64,000 nucleotides of DNA from Flavobacterium denitrificans DSM 15936 (GTDB taxonomy: Bacteria > Bacteroidota > Bacteroidia > Flavobacteriales > Flavobacteriaceae), in assembly GCF_000425445.1 (NCBI RefSeq), contig NZ_KE384377.1, forward strand, positions 924,070 to 988,069, in the 5' to 3' direction. Below are positions 20,682 to 30,142 of the stretch, piece by piece (position 1 is the first letter of the stretch; each line of letters begins with the position of its first letter). A program made the translations under genes and the position numbers. Below the pieces are notes generated by a model that ran no database searches, had not been told where the DNA came from, and was given only the letters and a program-made list of their open reading frames with translations.

Positions 20682-23315
20682 TCATAGCAAAAAGCGATAG
20701 GTCATTTTGAAAATAAATGTATTCTGCGGTTGTTTGCCTAAAATTTGTGTGTCCAGATTAACAAATAAATCGTCCATAGGATTTCCCGAACCATTTGTTC
20801 CTTGCGACCAAACCAAATAAATTTCTGAGCCTGGTATATATTCCCATCTTAAAACCAAATTGGAGCGGAACTGAACAAATGAAAAGTCAGGATTACGAAA
20901 GGAATAGTCTTTGGTCCCATTTTGATTTTCGTCAACATTATAAATATTTGTTGCACTATCAAATGAAATCTGCTTTTGATTGTATGTTACAACTCTATCT
21001 GCAAAATAGGCTGCACGGGGGTTGGTAACGTAATTAAAATCTGAATATTTTCCAGTTGACACAAATGGCTGTCCATAATACTGAATAGTAAAATTGGGAT
21101 TTATGCTATAATTGAGCCGCAATGAAGCGCTTAATGTCTGCTGTTCCAAATGCGAAGTTATATATCGAATTCCGTTTTCATAATTTGATTGCGTTACATA
21201 TTGTGTTTTACTCTGATTAACATTGAAATTTGGATTCAAAGTAATCGACAACGCATTTGTTGGCTGATACGTCACACTAGGATCTATTGCCTTATACGAG
21301 AAAGAATTGTTTTTTCCTTGGGCGAAAAACACTCCAGCTTGAAAACGAAGCTTTTTTCGCGGATCCGAACCAAAAGTATTATAGCTTACAAATTCTTCTG
21401 AAAATCTAAATTTTGGCCCGCCCTGCAAATAGGCATTATTATAGATTCTAGGTTTATAAGAAAAACCGATATTCGCCCACCAATAGTTCTTAAATTCTGA
21501 TTTCCCCAAAAGATCATAATAAGTCCGATTGTGAAAACCTCCAAAATCGTAGGTTACAAAAGGTTCTAAACGCACCATTCCGCTTCTGAAAATCCCAAAA
21601 GGTTTTAAAGATTGATAGCTTACATAGAAAGTCTGCTTGATTTCATCCGCCTGACGCAGAAAGCCAATGTCATTGAGCTCCAATTCCGGCGAACGCCAGG
21701 TTAGTGTCGCATTATATCGCCAGTGTCCCTCAGCTGCTTTTCCTGCTTCAATCTTTCCTCCCGTCCCCGTAAGTGACGTTCTGCTTTCATCAACAGAAAC
21801 ATAATCAGCATCTGCTCTTTGAAACAAATGTGAAATTTCTTTCTGCGTGTTCGTAATCGATTCTCTTGAACCTAAGACATGACTTAAAATTACATTTCCA
21901 CCTATAAAATATTTCCGATTTTTCCAATTGTGCTTGAAATCCAATCCGCCGGTATATGCTGCTTTTCGCAAAAGTAGAAATTGCGGTTCATCTGTATTTC
22001 TGTTGGTTGCCGTTAAGATTGCTCCCAGAAAACTATTTCGGTCATTAAAATCTTTTTGAACACGGCCTACAAAATAATTGGTAAGCGGTTCTACATGAAC
22101 TTCTTGTCGTTCTTGACCGTTATCGATTTTGACATATTCGTCTGCCGTAACGCTTTCCATAATTCCTAATGACCAACCATTTTTTGTTTTCCCGCTAAAT
22201 TTTGCGGCACCCAAAATGGTTGTATTTTGAGGACGTTTGATAAAATCTTCTTTTTGAGTTGTAATTATCCCTTGCGGACTTCGACCGATACGTCTGGAAT
22301 AAAAAAGATTGTCTTCATTGTTTCCAAAATTGCAATCGAAAATGTTTTTGTTTTCGATAAAAAAAGGACGTCTCTCTTGAAGAAATATCTGAAATCCATC
22401 CAAAGCAATTACAGCAGGATCGGCCTCAACCTGACCAAAATCAGGGTTTATAGTCAAATCCAGCGTCAAATCATTTGTAACTCCAATTTTAGCATCAAGT
22501 CCCGCATTTAATGTGAGATCTTCCCCGTCTCTAAATGGATTTCCGTTTTCTTGTTCATATGTATCAAGCTGCGTTAAAAAGTAAGGCTGAATTTCCAATT
22601 GTTTTTGGGGTTTAAGATTGGCTAAACCCTCTAAATTTCCAAATTCACTTACCCAGCCCGGCGCATCAGCCGGGATACGTTGCCAAACCGATCGCTCCTG
22701 TTTTCGAAAATACCTGCGCGTAGCTTGAAAACCCCAAATTTGATCTTTGCCCGCACTGAATTTTAACTGACTGAGCGGAATTTTCATTTCAGCAGTCCAG
22801 CCTTCTGAGTCAATATTTGTTTTTACATACCAAATCGGATTCCAGCTTGCATCCCAGTTATTCCCATTATCTGCAATAAATTCATCGCTTTTAACTCCCG
22901 ATGCCGAAATAGTAAACGAAAATCCAGTACGCTTGTCGTGATAACTATCAATATTCACTTCGACAAAATCGCCGTCAAAACCATCTCGTCTTGACAAACG
23001 TTTTACAATTTTTTCGGGCTCTTTATCATAACACTTGAAAGCAACATATAAAAATTTAGCATCGTAAAGAATTTTAAACTTAGTCTGCTCTGTTGGAGCT
23101 GTATTTTCATCGGGAAGATTCTCTATAAAATCGGTTTGCCAATCTACGATATCCCAGCTTGAATCGGTTAAAATTCCATCAATTATTGGAGCTTTATTAT
23201 TTTCTAATGATTTTGTGGTATAACTTCTTTTTTCAATTTTAGACTGTTCCTGTGCTAAACAATATTGAATTGAAAAGAAGACTGTCAGCAAAATCTTTAT
23301 TCGTTGTAAAGCCAT
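20682..23315 (-). CDS. DUF5916 outer-membrane protein with family-9 carbohydrate-binding domain
   Basis: 877 residues. Signal peptide (ILLTVFFSIQYCLAQ), an N-terminal CBM9-like beta-sandwich (~35-220: APIIDGILTDSSWDIVDWQT, FLYVAFKCYDKEP, GFDGDFVEVNIDSYHDKRTG), then a long beta-rich DUF5916 domain (~235-877). The latter includes VEADPAVIALDGFQIFLQER and RPFFIENKNIFDC and ends with outer-membrane-like strands and a terminal Leu (MTYRFLL). The function of DUF5916 is not established; it often accompanies glycan-use genes. It follows the amylase gene by 23 bp (operon). A decayed copy lies at 6285-7327 on the other strand. Confidence 0.9.
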   Translation of the reverse strand: MALQRIKILLTVFFSIQYCLAQEQSKIEKRSYTTKSLENNKAPIIDGILTDSSWDIVDWQTDFIENLPDENTAPTEQTKFKILYDAKFLYVAFKCYDKEPEKIVKRLSRRDGFDGDFVEVNIDSYHDKRTGFSFTISASGVKSDEFIADNGNNWDASWNPIWYVKTNIDSEGWTAEMKIPLSQLKFSAGKDQIWGFQATRRYFRKQERSVWQRIPADAPGWVSEFGNLEGLANLKPQKQLEIQPYFLTQLDTYEQENGNPFRDGEDLTLNAGLDAKIGVTNDLTLDLTINPDFGQVEADPAVIALDGFQIFLQERRPFFIENKNIFDCNFGNNEDNLFYSRRIGRSPQGIITTQKEDFIKRPQNTTILGAAKFSGKTKNGWSLGIMESVTADEYVKIDNGQERQEVHVEPLTNYFVGRVQKDFNDRNSFLGAILTATNRNTDEPQFLLLRKAAYTGGLDFKHNWKNRKYFIGGNVILSHVLGSRESITNTQKEISHLFQRADADYVSVDESRTSLTGTGGKIEAGKAAEGHWRYNATLTWRSPELELNDIGFLRQADEIKQTFYVSYQSLKPFGIFRSGMVRLEPFVTYDFGGFHNRTYYDLLGKSEFKNYWWANIGFSYKPRIYNNAYLQGGPKFRFSEEFVSYNTFGSDPRKKLRFQAGVFFAQGKNNSFSYKAIDPSVTYQPTNALSITLNPNFNVNQSKTQYVTQSNYENGIRYITSHLEQQTLSASLRLNYSINPNFTIQYYGQPFVSTGKYSDFNYVTNPRAAYFADRVVTYNQKQISFDSATNIYNVDENQNGTKDYSFRNPDFSFVQFRSNLVLRWEYIPGSEIYLVWSQGTNGSGNPMDDLFVNLDTQILGKQPQNTFIFKMTYRFLL

Positions 23316-23338
23316 ATTGGTTATTTTTGCCGATTTTT

Positions 23339-25192
23339 TTATTTACTTAATTCCAGAACCCACATTTTTGTTGCTGGAATAACTGTTTTTTGAGAAGTCG
23401 AAATTTTTTCTTCTGTAATAACATTTTTAGCAGAAGCAAAACCGGCTGTCCTTTCATTGTATTTTTGAAAATCAATTTCTTTTTCAGAATTGCTTGTATT
23501 CATCACACACATTATTGTTTGGCTGTCATCATATCTAAAATAAACATATAAGCCATCTACAGGCGTATAGTGCATCATTTTTCCCGTTTTGATTGCTGAT
23601 GCATTTTTTCTAAAATTAGCCAGCTTGCGAACCAATTCCTGTGTCGATTTTTCGTCATCAGTCATTCCTTTTCCTGTAAAAGCATTTTTCTCATCTTCTT
23701 TCCATCCTCCTGGAAAATCAGCTCTTAGTAAGCCATCTGGATTTTTAAATCCCTTCATCAAAACTTCAGAACCATAATATAGCTGTGGAATTCCTCTGCA
23801 GGTCAGCAGCCACTGAAACCCAATTTTTTGCTTTTCTGCATTTTCTCCCATTAATGAAAAAAATCGAGCCTCGTCATGATTGTCCAAAAGCAATACTTTC
23901 TGCATTGGATTTTTACTCAAAAAATCACTGCTCAAAGTATAATACAATTGATTGACTCCGCCTTTCCACCCAAAAGGTTCTGTCAAAGCTGGAATGATTC
24001 CGTAATACAGACTCTGAAAATCTACAACTGAAGGCAAATTGCTTTTGAACGGTGTATCTATATTATTCTGCTCAAAATAAGCCTGATTTGCTACCCCGTG
24101 CACCATGATTTCGCCAAAAATGGAAATCTTAGGAAACTCATCCATTATAGCTTTGTTGCAGCGGTTGGCAAAATTCAGGTCATTATAGGTATAAGTATCA
24201 AGGCGAACTCCATCAATACCAAACTTTTCAATATGCCAAATGCAATTTTGGATAATGAAATTGGCCATAAACGGATTATCTTGATTAATGTCTGGCATTA
24301 TTTTATCAAACCAGCCATCGCTCATTTTCTTTTTGTCAGATTTTGTTCCGTAAGGATCAAAAAGCGGGATTTCTCTATAATTGGTTTGAGTATATTCTGG
24401 CCAGCGGTGAACCCAGTCATTTGCAGGAGGATCTAATTCTAGAAAATGAAACGATCCGATGTGATTATAAACTGCATCAAAAATAAGCTTCATTCCTCTT
24501 GAGTGAAGCTGATTGCTCAATTTTTCATACATCGCATCTCCTCCATATCTTCGATCAATTTTGTAATGATTTGTAATTGCGTAACCATGCTCAGTTCTTT
24601 TCTCCATATCATTTTCCATAACCGGAGTAAACCACAATGCTGTAACTCCAAGCCCCTGAATATAGTCCAGATTATTAATCACACCTTGCAAATCTCCTCC
24701 ATGACGATCATACATTTCTTTTCGATTAAGGGACTGGTCACGCATTCCTTTGATTTTATCATTGGCAGTATCTCCATTACTAAAGCGATCAACCATAATC
24801 AATTCGATAAAGTCGCTGGAAGTCACTCCCTGAGCATATTGTATTCCGTTACCAGCTCTTCGGTTGTATATAGGCCATTTTATTTTCTGTTTCCCAGATT
24901 TTTGATTCAATTCAATAATTACATCACCAGCAGCAGTTTCGGGTGAAATAGTAATATCTACCGCAATGTATTTTGAATTTGGAAAGGAATAAGTTTTGTT
25001 TATCGCTATTCCCGGATAATTGATGTTGATTTTATCTGTAGTAAAAGAGTCATCAGTACTTCGAATTAATAATTGAATGGAATTGGTCTTCATTCCTACC
25101 CACCAATTTGTTGGATAAACTTCTGTATTTTTAGCATTAATTGCTAAAGAAAAGCAGCATAGCAACATTAAAATAAAAGAGGTATTCTTCAT
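23339..25192 (-). CDS. susA: GH13 alpha-amylase/neopullulanase (SusA-like)
   Basis: 617 residues when started at 25192, the ATG that begins a signal peptide (MKNTSFILMLLCCFSLAINA). The longer frame from 25249 overlaps the promoter. Order: N-terminal cyclomaltodextrinase-type Ig domain (~25-110), GH13 catalytic barrel (~125-520), C-terminal beta domain. Conserved regions: DAVYNHIG (I), GIDGVRLDTYTY (II, nucleophile Asp), ISIFGEIMVHG (III, acid Glu) and LLLDNHDEARF (IV, His-Asp). Bacteroides SusA, a periplasmic neopullulanase, has similar length and layout. First gene of a three-gene minus-strand operon facing the susCDE side. Confidence 0.93.
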   Translation of the reverse strand: MKNTSFILMLLCCFSLAINAKNTEVYPTNWWVGMKTNSIQLLIRSTDDSFTTDKININYPGIAINKTYSFPNSKYIAVDITISPETAAGDVIIELNQKSGKQKIKWPIYNRRAGNGIQYAQGVTSSDFIELIMVDRFSNGDTANDKIKGMRDQSLNRKEMYDRHGGDLQGVINNLDYIQGLGVTALWFTPVMENDMEKRTEHGYAITNHYKIDRRYGGDAMYEKLSNQLHSRGMKLIFDAVYNHIGSFHFLELDPPANDWVHRWPEYTQTNYREIPLFDPYGTKSDKKKMSDGWFDKIMPDINQDNPFMANFIIQNCIWHIEKFGIDGVRLDTYTYNDLNFANRCNKAIMDEFPKISIFGEIMVHGVANQAYFEQNNIDTPFKSNLPSVVDFQSLYYGIIPALTEPFGWKGGVNQLYYTLSSDFLSKNPMQKVLLLDNHDEARFFSLMGENAEKQKIGFQWLLTCRGIPQLYYGSEVLMKGFKNPDGLLRADFPGGWKEDEKNAFTGKGMTDDEKSTQELVRKLANFRKNASAIKTGKMMHYTPVDGLYVYFRYDDSQTIMCVMNTSNSEKEIDFQKYNERTAGFASAKNVITEEKISTSQKTVIPATKMWVLELSK

Positions 25193-25221
25193 AATATTTT
25201 TTTTAAAGTTAGAATAGTCGG

Positions 25222-25293
25222 CGAAGATATTATGCTTTTTAGCAATCAAAAAGGCAATTATTTAAACAGCATGATTTGTGTTGCAGACAGCAA
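25222..25293 (-). promoter_or_regulatory. promoter and upstream element of the amylase operon
   Basis: On the minus strand: TTG (25249-25247), 17-bp spacer and TATCTTCG (25229-25222). Just upstream, 25293-25258 is the 36-bp element that recurs (32/36) before the PQQ gene at 4694-4729. It contains CAAATCATG and TGTTTAAATAA. A likely activator site for this operon. Confidence 0.6.
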
Positions 25294-25848
25294 TCCAGAA
25301 TCAATTATGCCATTTACAGAAGAAAACTGTTTTCTGGCTCATTCCAGTTTTTATTTTAAAACAAAAACATTAACTTTAAAATAAATGACAAGTTAAAACC
25401 AGCTTACTTATATCAAGAGGATGTTCGAGAATATTTTATATAAGCCGAATTCATAGAGAATCTTTGCACATTTAGAGTATAATTATACAGTGCGCAATTT
25501 GAAAATATTTTTTTTTCAATAAACATGTAAAGCTGCATGTCCCAAAGAAATAAACAACAAAAATTTTTGTCTTTGCCCTATATTATATTTCTATAAACTG
25601 CAGCATTGATGCTGCATTCAAATATGGTCAAAGCCATTACGGCTTCATGACGGAGTGATGTTTCTATTGCTTCAAATCAGGTTTTTCGCATCGAAAGGAT
25701 TGATATTGTTATTTCTAAATAACTGATATGCAAAATGCTGCAATACACAATTCATTTTGGATCTTGTAGCAAAACAGACGATTGCTTTAACTGATTAAAT
25801 GCGAATTATCTCAAAAGACAAATGCATATATTAGACCTTATCACTTTT
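25294..25848. other. gene-free stretch upstream of the amylase operon
   Basis: About 550 bp of AT-rich sequence with stops in all frames. I see no gene, strong hairpin or repeat in it. Confidence 0.6.
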
Positions 25849-25888
25849 AACTACATTGGTAGTTTTGGCTACAATAAAACTATTTTTG
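25849..25888 (+). promoter_or_regulatory. operator-like palindrome and promoter of the epimerase/AraC unit
   Basis: Perfect inverted repeat AACTAC-ATTG-GTAGTT (25849-25864). It overlaps a candidate -33 TTG (25856-25858), which is 22 bp before TATTTTTG (25881-25888), a TANNTTTG match. This arrangement suits repression by a dimeric regulator. The promoter lies 55 bp upstream of the epimerase start codon. Confidence 0.5.
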
Positions 25889-25942
25889 GATACATTTAGC
25901 GGTATAAGAATCCTGAACTTTGCTTCATAAATAATATTAGAG

Positions 25943-26845
25943 ATGAAAGTATTTGTTACAGGCGCTACAGGATTCGTTGGAACAGCTGTAGTGTAGGAAT
26001 TATTAGAAGCTGGTCACGAGGTTCTCGGACTTGCAAGATCGGAAGAATCTGCAAAGAAGTTAATTAAAGCAGGAGCAGAGGTTCACCATGGTGAGCTTAC
26101 TGATTTTGAAGGTCTAAAATCGGGAGCTAATGTCGCTGATGCTGTTATACACTTAGGATTTGTTCATGATTTTGGCCGCTTTCAGGAAATGTGTGAATTG
26201 GATAAGCAAGTAATCGGCGCCATAGGAGATGCTCTGACCGGTACGGACAAGCCCTTTCTGATCACTTCAGGCACCGCGCTTTTTTCAAAAGATGGCATTA
26301 CAACAGAGCAGGATCGCAGTGTCAATAACACGCATCCGAGGATTGCAACTGAAAATGCAGCAGACGATCAGGCCGCGAAAGGCGTGCATGCCGCCGTTAT
26401 TAGGTTACCGCCATCTGTGCATGGCCAAGGAGATAAAATCGGTTTTGTTCCGCTATTTATTAAAATTGCAAGGGAAAAAGGCGTTTCAGCAATCATTGCC
26501 GATGGATTTAACCGTTGGCCAGCTGTGCACCACCTGGATGCGGCAAGGCTTTATCGTTTGGCGCTGGAAAAACCATTTGATAGTGGAACCAGATATCATG
26601 CAGTATCGGAAGAGGGAATTGAGCTTAAGACTGTGGCCTCTGAAATTGCGGAGCGTTTAAATATTCCATTGATCTCACTGAATTCTCAGGAAGCTGAACA
26701 GCATTTTTCGTGGTTTACTCATTTTGCAAAGCTTGATAACGTGAGTTCAAGCAAATGGACAAGAAATACGCTGGGCTGGAACCCGGTACATCCAACTTTA
26801 CTGGAAGATTTAAAAGGTTCGTATTATTTTTCGGAAATCCGATAA
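25943..26845 (+). pseudogene. NAD-dependent epimerase/SDR, interrupted by an amber stop
   Basis: From the ATG at 25943 the product reads MKVFVTGATGFVGTAVV, then TAG at 25994-25996 (codon 18), then continues in the same frame for ~283 codons to 26845: ELLEAGHEVLGLARSEESAK, AVIHLGFVHDFGRFQEM, FLITSGTALFSKDG, GVHAAVIRLPPSVHGQGDKI and so on. The Rossmann dinucleotide motif TGATGFVG lies before the stop, so a downstream restart would lack NAD(P) binding. The rest shows no decay, so the stop looks recent (or is a sequence error). Base composition is visibly GC-richer than the core genes. An AraC regulator follows on the same strand. Confidence 0.88.
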
Positions 26846-26892
26846 TCTGTATTTTTGTTCTCATCTATTTAATTGTAAAAGCAGATAATTCC

Positions 26893-27810
26893 ATGTCCGA
26901 TAATAAGCCCGTTCGTATTAAGACCATTTCCGATTTTCACAAACTGCGCGGTTTGCCCGGGCCTAAGCATCCGCTGATCAGTGTGATCAATTTTGATGAT
27001 ATGGGCGAGCATGCAAAGGCCGGAAAACAGAGCCTGCTGTTTGATTTTTATATGATTTCGGTAAAACGTGACATGGACCACAAGTACAGGTATGGACAGA
27101 ATGACTATGATTTTGATCAAGGCGTGATGTTCTGCATGGCCCCGTATCAGGTTTTAAGTGTAATACGTCAAGAACAGGGAAAGAATCCTTCCGGATGGAT
27201 GCTGATGATCCATCCGGACTTTCTTTGGAATACGGCGCTTTCCGCTTCGATCAAAAGATATGAGTTTTTTGATTATTCGGTTAATGAAGCGCTGTTCCTA
27301 TCAGAAGAAGAGGAACAAAAAATGCAGCAGGTCATCGAAAACATCCAGCAGGAATATCAGAGCAATATAGACCAGTTCAGCCAAAACATTATCATTTCCC
27401 AATTGGAGACCCTGTTTAATTATTCTGAGCGTTTTTACCAGCGCCAGTTTATAACACGTAAGAAAGGCAGTCATCAGTTTTTGGAGAAGCTCGAAAATTT
27501 CCTTTCGGATTATTTTGAAGGAAAAAACATTATCGAGCATGGCCTGCCTACGGTACAACTGCTTTCCGAAACGCTGAATATGTCTCCACAATACATGCGG
27601 GGACTGCTCAAATCGCTTACAGGCCAAACAACGCAGCAGATCATCCATGAAAAATTAATCGAAAAAGCCAAAGAGAGACTTTCCACAACTGAACTTACCA
27701 TAAGTGAGATCGCCTATGAATTGGGTTTTGAGCACCCGCAGTCATTCAATAAACTGTTTAAAGCAAAAACCAATTTTTCACCGCTTGAGTTCAGGAATTC
27801 ATTCAATTGA
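26893..27810 (+). CDS. AraC-family transcription regulator
   Basis: 305 residues when started at 26893 (MSDNKPVRIKTISDFHKL). The longer frame from 26755 runs inside the epimerase gene in another frame and is unlikely. An N-terminal ligand/cupin-like domain (~1-190) is followed by two AraC helix-turn-helix motifs at the C-terminus (LLSETLNMSPQYMRGLLKSL and ISEIAYELGFEHPQSFNKLF, then FSPLEFRNSF). The gene starts 47 bp after the epimerase pseudogene, and pairing of such a regulator with a short-chain oxidoreductase is common. Apparently intact, with the GC-richer composition of the surrounding block. Confidence 0.9.
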   Translation: MSDNKPVRIKTISDFHKLRGLPGPKHPLISVINFDDMGEHAKAGKQSLLFDFYMISVKRDMDHKYRYGQNDYDFDQGVMFCMAPYQVLSVIRQEQGKNPSGWMLMIHPDFLWNTALSASIKRYEFFDYSVNEALFLSEEEEQKMQQVIENIQQEYQSNIDQFSQNIIISQLETLFNYSERFYQRQFITRKKGSHQFLEKLENFLSDYFEGKNIIEHGLPTVQLLSETLNMSPQYMRGLLKSLTGQTTQQIIHEKLIEKAKERLSTTELTISEIAYELGFEHPQSFNKLFKAKTNFSPLEFRNSFN

Positions 27811-27900
27811 GTTCATATTCGCCGTCTAAGAACATCATCGGACTTGATCAATGATGGCCTAATCATTATACTTCATACGCCATCGTCCGTTTGCCTTGTG

Positions 27901-28110
27901 TCAACCGTCTGACTTAATATCCCCGATGGGCATGGCCGAGCGCACCCCGAAACGTCGCGCCTCATAGGAGCAGGAGGCCACGACGCCCCTTTCGCCGCCG
28001 CCGATGATCAGCGGAATGCCGTTAAGCTCTGAATTGGCAAGCCTTTCGCAGGAGACAAAAAAGGTGTTCATGTCAATGTGTACAATTGCCCGGTTCATAA
28101 TCTTGATCAT
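27901..28110 (-). pseudogene. 5' stub of a Y-family DNA polymerase (DinB/UmuC)
   Basis: Only the first ~65 residues of a translesion polymerase remain: [20 protein letters not shown] (first catalytic Asp region), [20 protein letters not shown] and RFGVRSAMP, then unrelated residues and a stop at 27901. Full-length enzymes are 350-420 residues, so palm, fingers and little-finger parts are gone. The stub is strikingly GC-rich against its AT-rich surroundings, pointing to foreign origin. CAAAATTA at 28122-28129 (TAATTTTG on this strand) may be its old -7 box. Confidence 0.85.
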
Positions 28111-28129
28111 TTTATGCTTGTCAAAATTA

Positions 28130-28410
28130 GTACAGTCAGTAACAATTTTTAAAAATTGAATGTTTTAAATAATAACAAAATTTAAAAAACCTTATTTTTC
28201 AGGGCATTCGAAAAACAGTTTTTGATTGTCTAAAACGCTTTATTCAGAATTTACGCAAAAGCGGTTTTGCAGGAATTGCATTCCTGCGATCGGCTTTGCA
28301 GCGGACGCTTTATGCCAAGAAAAGGATCGCTTGGTGTCATGGCTTTGCTTTTTTTTGGGCGGTCCTGGATGATTTGCATGATTTTTAGTACTTTTCTTAA
28401 AAATTAGCCG
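28130..28410. other. gene-free stretch
   Basis: AT-rich at first, then mixed. No gene or clear hairpin seen apart from GC-richer patches that may be remnants of the same acquired block. Confidence 0.5.
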
Positions 28411-28418
28411 TATCTTTG
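28411..28418 (+). promoter_or_regulatory. -7 box of the response-regulator remnant
   Basis: TATCTTTG, an exact TANNTTTG match, 132 bp upstream of the ATG at 28551. No TTG is seen at the usual distance. Confidence 0.35.
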
Positions 28419-28550
28419 CTTTTCACCAGCCGCACCTGCACAAAACATAAATCGATCGTTTGCTTGTTTACAAAGTCTTGTATTTTTTTTTAGTATAACA
28501 CTCTGCAGATCCTTAGGCTCTTGCCTTGGACTGCCCTAAATCTGAAAACG

Positions 28551-29026
28551 ATGACAGAACGCTGCAGCCCCATTAAGACTATTTACCACGCAGATGACGA
28601 TGAGGACGACCGCCTGCTCTTTACCGATGCCGTGGATGAACTTGATCTGCCAGTCAGTGTGCAGCAGGCAGAAGACGAGCAGAAGCTTCTGGATCTGCTT
28701 TTCCATAAGCCTGTACAGCTCCCTGAAATCATATTCCTGGATATCAATATGCCCGCAATAGGCGGCTTTGAATGCCTGGAGCAGATCAGAAGAACAGAGG
28801 GGCCCTTAAGGGCTGTGAAGGTGGTGGTGCTATCCACCAGCGGCTCGCCGGAGAATATCGCCGGGCCTTTGAGCTGGGGGCCGACCTGTATGCCGTGAAG
28901 CCCAGCTCCTTTTCGGGGCTCAAGGAGGTGCTTTTGGAGATATTGGAAAGCGACTGGAAATGGCAGGCAAGGGGTAAAAACCAAAATGGGTCTATTCAAG
29001 CCTTACCTGGCTTTTGTGATTTTTAA
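28551..29026 (+). pseudogene. frameshifted single-domain response regulator (CheY-like)
   Basis: A receiver domain read in two frames. The first (28551-~28855) gives TIYHADDDEDDRLLFTDAVD, LPEIIFLDINMPAIGGFECL (phospho-Asp) and VKVVVLSTSGSPENI. The second frame then continues in register with RRAFELGADLYAVKPSSFSG (conserved Lys-Pro) and LKEVLLEILESDW, up to 29026. A one-base change near 28855 breaks it. If shifted back, the protein would be a normal ~140-residue response regulator. GC-rich like the polymerase stub, so part of the same acquired block. Confidence 0.87.
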
Positions 29027-29370
29027 GGCTTTGATTTTGAGCAATAATCCTTTTTTTTTTTTGAGATGCAGGCAGGAAGAATTCTGTGCGGTCCGGATTC
29101 ATGCATCAGCAGATTTTGATCTCTGGGAATTTTCTTTGAGGTTTAATATTATTTTTTGGGAGTTCTTCCCGATATGCGTTGCATCTGAGTGGCAGTATAA
29201 TGACAAAGCAGACTTTGTGCTCAGTCCCGTCTCAATTGTATATAATTTTTTTTAGGAGCTTTTTCCCTCTATCCGTTTCAATCGGTTAACTGTATCTATT
29301 TGGTAAACAATAGATTACGGGCAAAAAAAAAACGGAACAAAAGATGATATTTTTCTTTTGTCCCGAGTAG
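29027..29370. other. gene-free stretch before tRNA-Arg
   Basis: No gene with support. A 20-bp patch at 29321-29365 (aaaaaacggaacaaaaga / ttcttttgtcccg) can pair loosely and may act as the tRNA terminator on the minus strand. Confidence 0.4.
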
Positions 29371-29444
29371 TGACCTCGACTGGATTCAAACCAGTAACCT
29401 TCTGAGCCGTAATCAGATGCGCTATTCAGTTGCGCCACGAGGCC
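29371..29444 (-). tRNA. tRNA-Arg (anticodon ACG)
   Basis: 74-nt cloverleaf on the minus strand. Acceptor GGCCTCG pairs with CGAGGTC (one G-U pair), the D arm contains GCGC-AACTGAATAGCGC, the anticodon arm is TCTGA-TTACGGC-TCAGA with ACG at positions 34-36, and the T arm contains ACTGG-TTTGAAT-CCAGT. Discriminator A; CCA is not encoded. It reads CGN arginine codons through inosine. Confidence 0.95.
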
Positions 29445-29501
29445 TTTTTTGTTATCAATTAGCTATTTTTTTGTAGCTTTGTTGATTGCTTATTGCGGGT
29501 G

Positions 29502-29531
29502 CAAAGATAGACATAAATGTGAGATATACAA
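29502..29531 (-). promoter_or_regulatory. tRNA-Arg promoter
   Basis: On the minus strand TTG (29531-29529), 19-bp spacer, TATCTTTG (29509-29502): an exact Flavobacterium consensus promoter, about 58 bp upstream of the tRNA 5' end. Confidence 0.75.
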
Positions 29532-29559
29532 GAGAAAATTTAGATAAAAATAAAAAAAA

Positions 29560-30072
29560 ATGAACATAAAAAATTATATACGTGATATTCAGGACTTTCC
29601 TAAGGAAGGAATTTTGTTTAAAGATATCACACCTTTGCTAAATAACCCTGAAGCGCGAACAAATTGCCTTAAAATTTTAGTTGATTCCCTAAAAGGTCAG
29701 AAAATTGACAAAGTAGTAGGGGCAGAAAGTAGAGGCTTTTTCTTCGGAATGTTATTGGCACAAGAATTAAATGCAGGTTTTATTCCGGTGAGAAAGCCAA
29801 AAAAACTTCCATTTGAAACGATTTCGGCATCTTACGAGCTCGAATATGGTTTCGATAGTTTAGAGATGCATACAGACGCTATTAAAAATGGAGATCGTGT
29901 ATTAGTTCATGATGATGTTTTGGCAACAGGAGGAACAGCAAAAGCAGTTTGTGAATTGGTAGAAAAATTAGGAGGCGAAATTGTTCAATGCAATTTCCTG
30001 ATGGAATTGTCTTTTTTGAATGGAAGAGAAAAAATTAAAGATCACCCAATTTTTTCGGCTATTACTTACTAA
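29560..30072 (+). CDS. apt: adenine phosphoribosyltransferase
   Basis: 170 residues, the usual length. Cytoplasmic purine salvage enzyme converting adenine and PRPP to AMP. Visible features: FPKEGILFKDITPLL near the N-terminus, AESRGFFFG (base-binding loop), GFIPVRKPKKLP, and the PRPP-binding VLVHDDVLATGGTAKA (~125-140). Monocistronic, with a bidirectional terminator between it and convergent pheT. Confidence 0.96.
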   Translation: MNIKNYIRDIQDFPKEGILFKDITPLLNNPEARTNCLKILVDSLKGQKIDKVVGAESRGFFFGMLLAQELNAGFIPVRKPKKLPFETISASYELEYGFDSLEMHTDAIKNGDRVLVHDDVLATGGTAKAVCELVEKLGGEIVQCNFLMELSFLNGREKIKDHPIFSAITY

Positions 30073-30094
30073 TCTGATAAGCTTACAAAAAAAC

Positions 30095-30132
30095 AAAATC
30101 CCGATTCTGAAGAAAGAATCGGGATTTTTTTA
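30095..30132. terminator. bidirectional terminator between apt and pheT
   Basis: 14-bp stem AAAATCCCGATTCT (30095-30108), 6-base loop, AGAATCGGGATTTT (30115-30128), flanked by A and T runs, so it can serve both convergent genes. Confidence 0.92.
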
Positions 30133-30142
30133 TAAACAACTT

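Noticed and set aside
23339-25249. Longer amylase reading starting at 25249.
   Set aside because: That start lies in the -33 box and places 19 residues before the signal peptide.
28583-28999. 138-codon minus-strand frame with serine-rich product.
   Set aside because: Shadow of the GC-rich response-regulator remnant on the plus strand.
28986-29255. 89-codon plus-strand frame before tRNA-Arg.
   Set aside because: Hydrophobic, low-complexity product with no family features; probably chance.
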